7,056 nucleotides of DNA, taken from the NCBI GenBank assembly GCA_027295365.1, contig JAPULD010000372.1, positions 1 to 7,056 of the forward strand. Direction: 5' to 3'. Shown in pieces: positions 1 to 5,927 of the stretch (within the stretch, counting starts at the first letter, position 1; each line of letters begins with the position of its first letter). Origin of the DNA: Planctomycetota bacterium. GTDB taxonomy: Bacteria > Planctomycetota > Phycisphaerae > Phycisphaerales > SM1A02. Below the pieces are notes generated by a model that was not told the DNA's origin, made no database searches, and saw only the letters and a list, made by a program, of their open reading frames with translations. A program made the position numbers and the translations under genes.

Positions 1-9
1 CTTCTCGAA

Positions 10-921
10 TCAGTCGTCGGTGTCCTTGATCGCATCGAACTGTTTTTGGAATCCCTCATAGTCAGTGTAGTCGTAATGCTTGACGACTTTGCCCCCTTCG
101 ATGGTCAACACGATCATCAGGGGAACGTCCTTGAATGCGACGCGTTCCTGCGGCAGCCCCAGCGCGGATCCAGCGATGACAAAATGGCTTTGGCCGGCGA
201 AGACGGCATGGTTCTGAAAGAAGAACGAACGAGCGGGATCGAATTGAATATCGGACAAGACCCCGATTGCATGCTGGAAAGAATCGATCATATTTGATCG
301 ACCTTCAACCGGAACACTTTGTCCAACATGGGCTGCGGTGGGATCGACGAAGACGGCGTCTTCATCCAGCAACGAGGCCATCTCCCGGTACTTCATCTGC
401 AAATAGTGATGCACGTAGTTCCTTGCGATGGTTTCCAATTCGGGTTCGGGTGATACCCGCGGCCCCGTGAACGACTTGGTGTAATCGCCATAGTCCGTCC
501 GCTCGATGATGGCGCCATCCTTGATTCGAAGGATCGTGGCGAAAGGCAGGTCCTTGACCCCAGGTTTGCCATCCATCCGGTAGGACACCCCGCCGGCCAC
601 GCAGGCATGCTCACCGCTCGTAAATGACATATCGATTTTAAACTTGAGCCCTTTGACATCCCAGTCTCGTTGCAACTCAGCCAGAGCATCCTCGCCCACA
701 AGACCATCGACAAAGGTCTGGTCAATCGACCCGGCCGTCGGATCGCGATACCGAACATCGTCCGACATGAGTGCAGCGGCGGCCTTCAGATCGCGATCCT
801 CAAAGATATGTTTCCAATACTGCTCGGCGATGGAGCGAGCGTCGCGCTGTTCAATCGACGCGGCGGTGGCGCTTCCGATCAGTGCCAATCCCACGATCAT
901 GCCAGTCGTTGTCTTCTTCAT
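10..921 (-). CDS. Exported protein with two tandem NTF2/SnoaL-like domains
   Basis: Predicted 303-residue secreted or periplasmic protein of the nuclear-transport-factor-2-like (SnoaL) fold; specific function unknown. Residues 1-21 form a signal peptide: MKK, a hydrophobic stretch (GMIVGLALIG), then ATAA as a likely signal peptidase I site. Two homologous domains follow, about residues 28-150 and 162-294. Matching landmarks are RYRDPTAG (57-64) with VFVDPTAA (190-197), VKDLPF (122-127) with FKDVPL (263-268), and the closing strand IKDGAIIERTDYGDY (133-147) with IEGGKVVKHYDYTDY (274-288). NTF2-like proteins often dimerise, so this may be a fused pseudo-dimer. The fold hosts both enzymes and binding proteins, and I see no residue set that decides between them. 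The ATG at 921 is chosen because the signal peptide begins there and GAGG (930-933) lies 8 bases upstream. The frame stays open to a TTG at 1035, but that extension would bury the signal peptide. The gene lies about 250 bases beyond the methyltransferase and probably has its own promoter. Confidence 0.88.
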   Translation of the reverse strand: MKKTTTGMIVGLALIGSATAASIEQRDARSIAEQYWKHIFEDRDLKAAAALMSDDVRYRDPTAGSIDQTFVDGLVGEDALAELQRDWDVKGLKFKIDMSFTSGEHACVAGGVSYRMDGKPGVKDLPFATILRIKDGAIIERTDYGDYTKSFTGPRVSPEPELETIARNYVHHYLQMKYREMASLLDEDAVFVDPTAAHVGQSVPVEGRSNMIDSFQHAIGVLSDIQFDPARSFFFQNHAVFAGQSHFVIAGSALGLPQERVAFKDVPLMIVLTIEGGKVVKHYDYTDYEGFQKQFDAIKDTDD

Positions 922-1021
922 TGCATGAACCTCACTCTGGAGTTTGATATTCATCAATCGTTCCGCTGGTCCGATTGAATCGATGCCCTCGCTGATCCAT
1001 GATAGAGGAAGGATGATTCGG

Positions 1022-1065
1022 ATACCACGGCCCAATCAATATCCCATGACGGGTGGCCGTGGTAT
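1022..1065. repeat. Perfect 11-bp inverted repeat with 22-base spacer
   Basis: ATACCACGGCC (1022-1032) and GGCCGTGGTAT (1055-1065) are exact reverse complements. The 22-base spacer holds a small CCC-ATGAC-GGG hairpin of its own. The element lies about 100 bases upstream of the NTF2-like gene start. There is no T run on either side, so it is not a typical terminator. It could be an operator, an mRNA leader structure or a dispersed palindromic repeat; the sequence does not decide. Confidence 0.7.
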
Positions 1066-1105
1066 GCGCTTCGTATACACTGTGATTGTGATTGGGAGTA
1101 TTCAA

Positions 1106-1132
1106 CAGGGGTAAAGAAGAACTTTACCCCTG
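1106..1132 (-). terminator. Strong hairpin after methyltransferase gene; possible terminator
   Basis: CAGGGGTAAAG (1106-1116) and CTTTACCCCTG (1122-1132) are perfect 11-bp complementary arms around a 5-base loop. The hairpin starts 43 bases beyond the stop codon of the O-methyltransferase gene, where its transcript would be expected to end. In the minus direction the stem is followed by TTGAATACT and not by a clean U run. Termination is therefore plausible but imperfect, and 3'-end stabilisation of the mRNA is an alternative. Confidence 0.5.
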
Positions 1133-1174
1133 CCACCCTGATCATCGAGTATCCACAATTTCCGCAAGTCGCTT

Positions 1175-1852
1175 CTATGCTTTCCTGCGCCCGATCAGCA
1201 ACCCCGACCGCAAGGGCACGCCCGTCGTCTCGAACTCCGAATCGTTGGCCACCAGACGGCAGAACTCGTCCATCGCAATCCGCTGCTCGTTTGCCTCGTC
1301 CTCGACGTTCCACCCCGCCCCGTAGATGTTGTCGGCGATCACCAGTCCGCCCGGGGCGATCATGGGTTTCACGTGTTCCCAATACATCGGGTATTCGAGT
1401 TTCACCGCGTCGAGGAAGGCGATGGCGAGCGAGGCGTCGCCCAGTCTTTCTCGCAAACCGGGCAGGACATCGAGGGCCGCACCGCGCACAATCTCGACCT
1501 GGTTCGCCACCCCGGCTTTTTCGAACTGCTGCTGGGCAAAATCAGCGTGAAGGTCTTCATATTCAACCGTGATGAGCTTGCCTCCTTCACCCAGGCCTCT
1601 GGCAATCCAGATTCCTGAATAGCCCCCCAGCGTTCCCAGCTCAAGGGCGAGTCTACCTTGGGTACTTCCGGGGGCGGGCGTCATCATGGTCAGGATCTTC
1701 AGCAGCCTTCCCACATCGGCGCTGACTGCGATGTCGGGGAGCCCCGCCTCGATCGCCTCGTCCATCAGGCCTGCGAGGTGTTCATCCTGGGCTCCGAAGA
1801 GGTCGTTGGAATAGTCGTTGAGGAAGGTCCATCGGGCTTGGGTCATGTCCAT
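1175..1852 (-). CDS. SAM-dependent O-methyltransferase, family 3 (CCoAOMT-like)
   Basis: Predicted 225-residue cytosolic enzyme transferring a methyl group from S-adenosylmethionine to a hydroxyl, probably a catechol-type phenol, in a metal-dependent reaction; the substrate is unknown. Motif I is LALELGTLGGYSG (68-80), followed by the acidic SAM ribose-binding strand ITVEYE (94-99). The signature FLDAVKLEYPMYWEH (146-160) supplies D148, and VIADNIYGAG (171-180) supplies D174 and N175, matching the Asp-Asp-Asn metal site of this family. Length is normal for bacterial members (about 220). The frame is open to an ATG at 1921, but the extra 23 residues do not resemble the family and would overlap a terminator-like hairpin at 1885-1911, so I place the start at 1852 (or 1846, two codons in). 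No clear Shine-Dalgarno precedes these ATGs; the upstream bases are ACTCCCCCC. The start is the least certain part of this call; the family is clear. Confidence 0.9.
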   Translation of the reverse strand: MDMTQARWTFLNDYSNDLFGAQDEHLAGLMDEAIEAGLPDIAVSADVGRLLKILTMMTPAPGSTQGRLALELGTLGGYSGIWIARGLGEGGKLITVEYEDLHADFAQQQFEKAGVANQVEIVRGAALDVLPGLRERLGDASLAIAFLDAVKLEYPMYWEHVKPMIAPGGLVIADNIYGAGWNVEDEANEQRIAMDEFCRLVANDSEFETTGVPLRSGLLIGRRKA

Positions 1853-1884
1853 GGGGGGAGTGTAGCGAACGTGGTCGGCGCACG

Positions 1885-1911
1885 AAGAGAAAACGCGTCG
1901 CTGGGCGACGC
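1885..1911 (-). terminator. Rho-independent terminator after the FmdB-like gene
   Basis: Read on the minus strand, GCGTCGC (1911-1905), loop CCA and GCGACGC (1901-1895) form a perfect 7-bp GC-rich stem, followed directly by GTTTTCTCTT (1894-1885). It begins 61 bases beyond the stop of the FmdB-like gene and 33 bases before the chosen methyltransferase start. This would separate the two transcripts and argues against the longer methyltransferase start at 1921. Confidence 0.65.
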
Positions 1912-1931
1912 CGCTAAACATTTTTGTATTA

Positions 1932-1960
1932 CTCTGTGCTCTCAGTGTCTCTGTGGTGAA
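1932..1960. repeat. CACAGAG-type intergenic repeat
   Basis: On the minus strand the stretch opens TTCACCACAGAGACACTGAG and continues to a second CACAGAG, so the unit CACAGAG occurs twice within 29 bases. It starts 12 bases after the stop codon of the FmdB-like gene. Intergenic runs of the form ACCACAGAGACACAGAG recur in many unrelated bacterial genomes as I remember them. That is recollection and was not checked. No function is assigned. Confidence 0.5.
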
Positions 1961-1971
1961 GCTTTATTGAT

Positions 1972-2268
1972 TCAATCCGGATGGATGACGTTGGGGCCGG
2001 CGCCGGCCTTCTTCTCGTAATGGCCATCCCCGGCCTTCTCGTATTTGGTGAAGCCCAGCTTGTCGAGGTTCTTGTTGCTCATGGCTCCCCCGTCGGCGCG
2101 GAGCTCCGACCACTTGCCCGCGATGTTGGGGGCCGTGGGAATACGCTTGACGGGGACGCCCGTCTCGGGATGCTCGGTGAGCGCATCGTCCGACATCTTC
2201 TGAAAGACCTCGAAGACTTCGCCCTCGGTGTCGTCGTCGGTGATGACCTGATAGACATACGTAGGCAT
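1972..2268 (-). CDS. FmdB-like small protein lacking the zinc-binding cysteines
   Basis: A 98-residue protein related to the FmdB-type putative regulatory zinc-ribbon family; function unknown. The N-terminus MPTYVYQV matches the family opening MPTYEYRC, and EVFEVFQKMSDDALTEHPET (17-36) matches the family core with its FEVFQ-M-D-PLT pattern. The two CxxC knuckles that normally hold zinc are absent: TDDDTEG (10-16) stands where the first is expected and HPETG (33-37) where CPxC is expected. The whole protein has no cysteine, so it cannot form the usual Cys4 zinc ribbon. The polar C-terminal half contains LGFTKYEKAGDGHYEKKAG (71-89). The start is firm: ATG at 2268 with AGGA (2278-2281) 9 bases upstream. 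The gene lies 93 bases after the kinase stop and is followed by a terminator-like hairpin. Similar cysteine-free relatives may be usual in planctomycetes (recollection). Confidence 0.85.
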   Translation of the reverse strand: MPTYVYQVITDDDTEGEVFEVFQKMSDDALTEHPETGVPVKRIPTAPNIAGKWSELRADGGAMSNKNLDKLGFTKYEKAGDGHYEKKAGAGPNVIHPD

Positions 2269-2283
2269 AGTGATGAATCCTAG

Positions 2284-2350
2284 CCCCCGGAAGAGCTGTT
2301 TTCGCCTTCATCGGCTTCTCTTCGTTTCCGGGGGTCCGGGGGTCCGGGGG
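2284..2350. repeat. Triple 8-bp tandem repeat able to pair with a site beside the FmdB-like RBS
   Basis: TCCGGGGG occurs three times head to tail at 2327-2350 on the plus strand (CCCCCGGA on the minus). CCCCCGGAA at 2284-2292 is the exact reverse complement of TTCCGGGGG at 2326-2334, giving a 9-bp GC-rich stem with a 33-base loop. The other two copies can offer alternative 8-bp pairings. In the minus-strand transcript the 3' arm ends 2 bases before the AGGA ribosome binding site of the FmdB-like gene, so the structure might affect translation or protect the mRNA between the kinase and this gene. No U run follows, so it is not a classic terminator. Confidence 0.6.
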
Positions 2351-2361
2351 GGACAACCACT

Positions 2362-5073
2362 CTATCGGCCATTTTCCGAGGACTCTGGACCCCGATACAT
2401 CACATCCACATCATCCATGATCTTCTGAAACTCGGGGTGGTCACGAAGCACATCCATCCGAATGTCCGAACCCAGGAATGGCATGCACTCCGATCGATAC
2501 TCGACCGCCGCATTGAGGTATTCCAGAGCCGTTTCCGTCTGCCCCAGAGCGAGAAAGACCGTGGCGACCTCGTAGGGGCAGGTATATCCCGACCGGGTGA
2601 GATCCAGCAGTTCATCGAGCATGACTTTGGCTTCCACCTTGCGACCCGCCATGGCGTACACCGTGGTCTGCAAGACTCGGGCCATCGGAATGTCGTTCTC
2701 CAGTCGCACGGCCTCGTCCACCGCCACGATCGCCTCGTCAATGCGATCGGCGTAGGCCAGCGAAATGCCATACCACGCGTGGGTCTGCCAGTAGCCGTCA
2801 TCAAGCTCGAAGGCCTTCTCGGCGAATTCGATGGCGATATCGAATTTGCGAGCGTTGAACGGGACGTAGCGATACTGATCGTGAACGAGCAACGTGGCGG
2901 GATCGAGGCGAACCGCGGTGTACAGGTGCTCGATGGCGATATCGAACTGGCCGGCCGAGGTGTAATACGCCGCCAACCCGATGTGGGCCATGGCTGAATT
3001 GGGGTTCAGCTCAAGTCCCTTGGCAAACGCCTGCTCGGCCCCTTTCCAATCCCAGTCGTAATGCAATCTCACCAGCCCCAGCACGGACCAGGCCTCGGCC
3101 AGCGTCGAGTCAAGTTCGATGGCCCTCAGCGCGTCGTTCCTGGCCTGGGGCATGAACTCGTGCGGAATTCGAATCCCCATGAGCAGCATCGTGTAATACG
3201 CGTTGGCCCGAGCCACGTAGGCCTGCGCATATTCCTGATCGATCTCGATGGCTTGCGTGAAAAACTCGATCGCCTTCTCGATATCGTCATGATCCGGCGC
3301 TTCCATCTTCAAGAGACCCTTGGCATAGGCCTCCCAGGCGCGAAGATCACGCGGCTCATTGATCGCCAGTCGCATTTCATCCCGGGGCAGCTTCAGCTTG
3401 ACGGCCGCCGCCACGTCTTCCAGGACCTGACGTTTCAGGACCTCGATTTCGGACCAGTCGCCATCGTACATCTGGCCCCAGAATCGCTGGCCGTCCGCGC
3501 CGTGCATAAGCCAGACGTTGATCTGGACCCGCTCGCCGATCCGTATGGCATTGCCCTGAAGCAGGAGATCCACCTTCATTTCATTGGCAAAATCCTTCGG
3601 CGATCGCGAAACATCAAGCGACCAGAGTTTTTTTGACGCCTCGAGCGACTTGAGGTGAAGCGATTCGATGTTCGCCAACTCGTTGAACAGAGTGGTGGTC
3701 ATGCCGGATGCGAAGGCATCCTGCTCCGGGTCACCCGAGGTGTTGGTCAAGGGCATGAGGGCCATGGACAAATGCCCGTACCGATCGTAAAGATCTTGAA
3801 GTTCGCCCTGAGTGGCTTGAAGCCGCGCCTGTTCCACGAGCAAATGTTGCTGATGCTCTTCCGCCTCGATCTTGGCCATGTTGGCCTGTTCCGCGAAGCG
3901 GTTGGCCCGCACCGCGAAGATCACCGCCAGGGTCATACCGATCAGCAGGGCGAGGCACACCGTGGCTCCTGCAGCGACCGCCAACCGGTTTCGATGCAGG
4001 AACTTCCGAACTCGATATGTGGTGCTGGGGGGCCCCGCCATCACCGGTTCGTCGTCCAGATAGCGTTGCAAGTCCATGGCCAGACCGTTGCACGTCTCGT
4101 AACGCCGCGTGCGATCCTTGTCCAGGCACTTCATGACGATCCAGTCGAGTTCGCCCCGAACGCTTTTCGTCAGGGGGCGCACTTCCGTGTGGCGATGCCT
4201 CGCGACCTCCACGAGCCGGTCGTCCATCGTGCTCAGGCGAGTGCTGGGCTTGGGGGGATCCTCCTCCCGGATGATCCGCTGGATGTCCAGGTAGGAAGCG
4301 CTTCGAAGTCGTTCGGATTCGAAGGGCGTTTCCCCCGTCAGCAATTCGTACAGCAAGACGCCCAGTGAATAGATATCAGTGCGGGTATCGACGTCGGAAC
4401 CCGTCATTTCCGCCTGCTCGGGGCTCATGTACTCGGGCGTTCCCAGGAACTGGCCATGCATGGTATGCACCGTCGAATCCGTCAGTCGCTGGTGCAGCGC
4501 CTTGGCGACGCCAAAGTCGATCACCTTGACGGTGGGCTTTCCATCCATGGACGTGACCAGGACATTGGTGGGCTTGATGTCGCGATGAATGATGCCCTTC
4601 TGATGGGCGTGCTGCACCGCGGCGCAGGCCTGCACGAACAGATCGAGCCTCGCCTCGACGGACAGACGCTGCTTGTCGCAATAGTCCGTGATCGAATCGC
4701 CCGGCACGTATTCCATGATGAAGTAAGGCCGGCCCGAGTCGCTCACCCCGGCGTCGAACACCCGGGCCACGTTGGCGTGATCCATCAGCGCCAAGGCCTG
4801 GCGTTCAGCCTCGAACCGGGCCAGGACTTCCTTGGAATCCATCCCCAGCTTGATCATCTTCAACGCCACCCGCCGGGAAACCGGTTCGGTCTGCTCGGCC
4901 AGGTACACCGTGGCGAAGCCGCCCTCGCCGATGGGCTCCCGGATCACGTAGTGGCCGATCCGATCGCCCGGATTCAGGTCGGCCTTGATCGCCACGGGTC
5001 GATCCGGTAGCTCGACCTCTGTGGTCTTGGATTGTTCGCTCGGATTCTTTGCCGATTCTTTCAAGGAGGCCAT
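2362..5073 (-). CDS. Membrane-anchored Ser/Thr kinase with TolB-like domain and TPR repeats
   Basis: A 903-residue Hanks-type (PknB-like) protein kinase. The kinase domain, about 41-320, has every key element: glycine loop GEGGFATV (49-56), ATP-binding lysine K72, probable helix-C glutamate E90, catalytic HRDIKPTN (163-170, D165), DFG (186-188), and GTPEYMSPEQ (211-220). It should be active. A basic stretch RVRKFLHRNR (354-363) precedes one membrane helix (about 366-388), which suggests the kinase is cytoplasmic and the rest extracytoplasmic. A short coiled-coil-like helix follows (390-425). Residues 437-562 resemble the TolB-like domain found in CadC-type regulators and adenylate cyclases: MALMPLTNTSGDPEQDAFASG, later LLLQGNAIRIGERVQINVWL and GQRFWGQMYD. 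About seven or eight TPR units fill 577-865, for example AWSVLGLVRL (661-670) and AHIGLAAYYTSAGQFDIAIE (696-715). The C-terminal half is likely a protein-binding sensor or scaffold; substrates are unknown. The ATG at 5073 is used; AGG abuts it, so its Shine-Dalgarno is poor, while TTG at codon 4 (5064) has AGGA 8 bases upstream. Confidence 0.95.
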   Translation of the reverse strand: MASLKESAKNPSEQSKTTEVELPDRPVAIKADLNPGDRIGHYVIREPIGEGGFATVYLAEQTEPVSRRVALKMIKLGMDSKEVLARFEAERQALALMDHANVARVFDAGVSDSGRPYFIMEYVPGDSITDYCDKQRLSVEARLDLFVQACAAVQHAHQKGIIHRDIKPTNVLVTSMDGKPTVKVIDFGVAKALHQRLTDSTVHTMHGQFLGTPEYMSPEQAEMTGSDVDTRTDIYSLGVLLYELLTGETPFESERLRSASYLDIQRIIREEDPPKPSTRLSTMDDRLVEVARHRHTEVRPLTKSVRGELDWIVMKCLDKDRTRRYETCNGLAMDLQRYLDDEPVMAGPPSTTYRVRKFLHRNRLAVAAGATVCLALLIGMTLAVIFAVRANRFAEQANMAKIEAEEHQQHLLVEQARLQATQGELQDLYDRYGHLSMALMPLTNTSGDPEQDAFASGMTTTLFNELANIESLHLKSLEASKKLWSLDVSRSPKDFANEMKVDLLLQGNAIRIGERVQINVWLMHGADGQRFWGQMYDGDWSEIEVLKRQVLEDVAAAVKLKLPRDEMRLAINEPRDLRAWEAYAKGLLKMEAPDHDDIEKAIEFFTQAIEIDQEYAQAYVARANAYYTMLLMGIRIPHEFMPQARNDALRAIELDSTLAEAWSVLGLVRLHYDWDWKGAEQAFAKGLELNPNSAMAHIGLAAYYTSAGQFDIAIEHLYTAVRLDPATLLVHDQYRYVPFNARKFDIAIEFAEKAFELDDGYWQTHAWYGISLAYADRIDEAIVAVDEAVRLENDIPMARVLQTTVYAMAGRKVEAKVMLDELLDLTRSGYTCPYEVATVFLALGQTETALEYLNAAVEYRSECMPFLGSDIRMDVLRDHPEFQKIMDDVDVMYRGPESSENGR

Positions 5074-5085
5074 CCTGAAAAGTCG

Positions 5086-5113
5086 TCCCGCAGTGGATGC
5101 ATGCCAAGCGGGA
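5086..5113. other. Short hairpin in the kinase leader
   Basis: TCCCGC (5086-5091) and GCGGGA (5108-5113) are perfect 6-bp complementary arms around a 16-base loop. In the minus-strand transcript the hairpin ends 12 bases before the kinase ATG at 5073 and hides the only upstream GGGA. It might influence translation, but a 6-bp stem with this loop could also be chance. Confidence 0.35.
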
Positions 5114-5154
5114 GCCTGAACATAGTACTGAATTCTTCTGATTCTGGATTGATT

Positions 5155-5192
5155 CCCCCACCTCCACTATTTCCCCCCCCAGAGCCCCTCCC
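5155..5192 (-). other. G-run cluster upstream of the kinase; possible G-quadruplex
   Basis: On the minus strand, reading from 5192, the runs are GGG, A, GGGG, CTCT, then eight G (5180-5173), and further on GGAGG and GGGGG down to 5155. The eight-G run can be split in two, so 5173-5192 alone supplies four G tracts of at least three with short loops. The cluster lies 80-120 bases before the kinase start and 34 bases after the GNAT stop. No convincing -35/-10 promoter is visible in this gap. Confidence 0.4.
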
Positions 5193-5225
5193 ATGAGTCG
5201 TTCCTGACAGAAAATCATCCGCCGA

Positions 5226-5753
5226 CTAGGTGTTGTGGATGACGTAGAGCTTGTAGGTGTTTTTATCCCAGACGACTTCCTTCTCGGAACTCATGCCGAG
5301 TTCCTTGAGGATCCGCTCGATCCGCCGATTGAAGGGCTTGACCAGGGAGACGACCCGCATGAAGTCGAGATCGTCAAAGGCGAATGTGATCATCGCTTCC
5401 AGGGCTTCCACATCGTAATCGTCCATCTCGAAGGGCGGGTCGATGAGATGGGAAAGGATGAACTCCCGATAGTCCTCGATGACCAGCGAGGAGAAGCCGC
5501 ACTTGCCGACATACTTCCCCGAGACTCGCTCCAGGATGGTGAGCTGCCCGAAACCGTGTTCGTCGTAGAAATCTTGATGGCGCTCAATATAGGCGCGGGC
5601 TTCCTCCTGATCGCCCAGGCGGCACTGATTGCGCATCGCCCGTTCGTCGGCGAACAGTTTCGTCAACCCTGCAAGGTCCTCCGTGGCCATCGGCCGGAGA
5701 TCGAGTCGCGGCGTCGCGAAAACGATCGCGCCGGGGCTTGCCTCCATGGACAT
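5226..5753 (-). CDS. GNAT-family N-acetyltransferase, RimJ/RimL-like
   Basis: A 175-residue protein of the GNAT fold, Acetyltransf_3 (RimJ/RimL) type, which normally moves an acetyl group from acetyl-CoA to an N-terminal or other amine; substrate unknown. The family opening TPRLDLRP (14-21) is followed by a helix beginning with the ADERAMRNQ region (35-43), and the beta-hairpin strand GKYVGKCGFSSL (79-90) is clear. The C-terminal half follows the expected order: FDDLDFMRVVSLVKPFN (126-142), then RRIERILKELGM (143-154). The acetyl-CoA loop is unusual: where relatives have a Q/RxxGxG/A loop before EA, this protein has EMDDYDVEA (109-117), acidic and without glycine, so CoA binding may be weakened or altered. 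The ATG at 5753 is chosen for its strong Shine-Dalgarno; an in-frame TTG at 5783 is also open but lacks support. The gene lies 174 bases after ggt and about 150 bases before the kinase, probably as its own unit. Confidence 0.85.
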   Translation of the reverse strand: MSMEASPGAIVFATPRLDLRPMATEDLAGLTKLFADERAMRNQCRLGDQEEARAYIERHQDFYDEHGFGQLTILERVSGKYVGKCGFSSLVIEDYREFILSHLIDPPFEMDDYDVEALEAMITFAFDDLDFMRVVSLVKPFNRRIERILKELGMSSEKEVVWDKNTYKLYVIHNT

Positions 5754-5761
5754 CAAATTTT

Positions 5762-5765
5762 CTCC
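5762..5765 (-). promoter_or_regulatory. Ribosome binding site deciding the GNAT start
   Basis: GGAG on the minus strand lies 8 bases upstream of the ATG at 5753, an ideal spacing. The site falls inside the 10-codon extension that would result from starting at the TTG at 5783, which supports the shorter protein. Confidence 0.7.
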
Positions 5766-5927
5766 GATCACGTTTCTGAGCAAAATTCCGTCCGTGAGCG
5801 ACCAGAAAGGTAAAGGGCACTCACCTACCTACTACTCTGGGATACGCGTGAAACGAATACCAGTTGCGTCACTGAAAATATCATTCTTGAAAGCGAATTT
5901 ATCTTGCATCCCAGATCAAATTATCAG

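Noticed and set aside
922..1035. N-terminal extension of the NTF2-like protein from the TTG at 1035
   Set aside because: It would put 38 residues before a clear signal peptide and run through one arm of the palindrome at 1022-1065. The ATG at 921 has its own Shine-Dalgarno.
1964..2356. 130-codon minus-strand frame overlapping the FmdB-like gene
   Set aside because: It is in a different frame from the recognisable protein, is Arg/Gly/His-rich, and reads through the G/C-rich tandem repeat.
2437..2997. Plus-strand open frame (186 codons) antisense to the TPR region
   Set aside because: It is the shadow of the kinase C-terminal coding region, with no domain, no ribosome binding site of note and biased composition. 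The same applies to 3061-3636 and 3655-4368.
4456..5010. Long plus-strand open frame (184 codons) antisense to the kinase
   Set aside because: It lies wholly within the kinase domain coding region, where the minus-strand frame is unmistakable. The translation is rich in His, Arg and Gly with no recognisable motif, as expected from the opposite strand of GC-rich coding DNA.
5063..5069. AAGGAGG on the plus strand, a perfect Shine-Dalgarno sequence
   Set aside because: It lies inside the kinase coding region on the opposite strand, and no plausible plus-strand gene starts just downstream.
5235..5813. Plus-strand open frame (192 codons) opposite the GNAT gene
   Set aside because: The minus-strand frame has the GNAT fold and a strong ribosome binding site. 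The plus-strand translation matches nothing I know and mirrors the GNAT codons.
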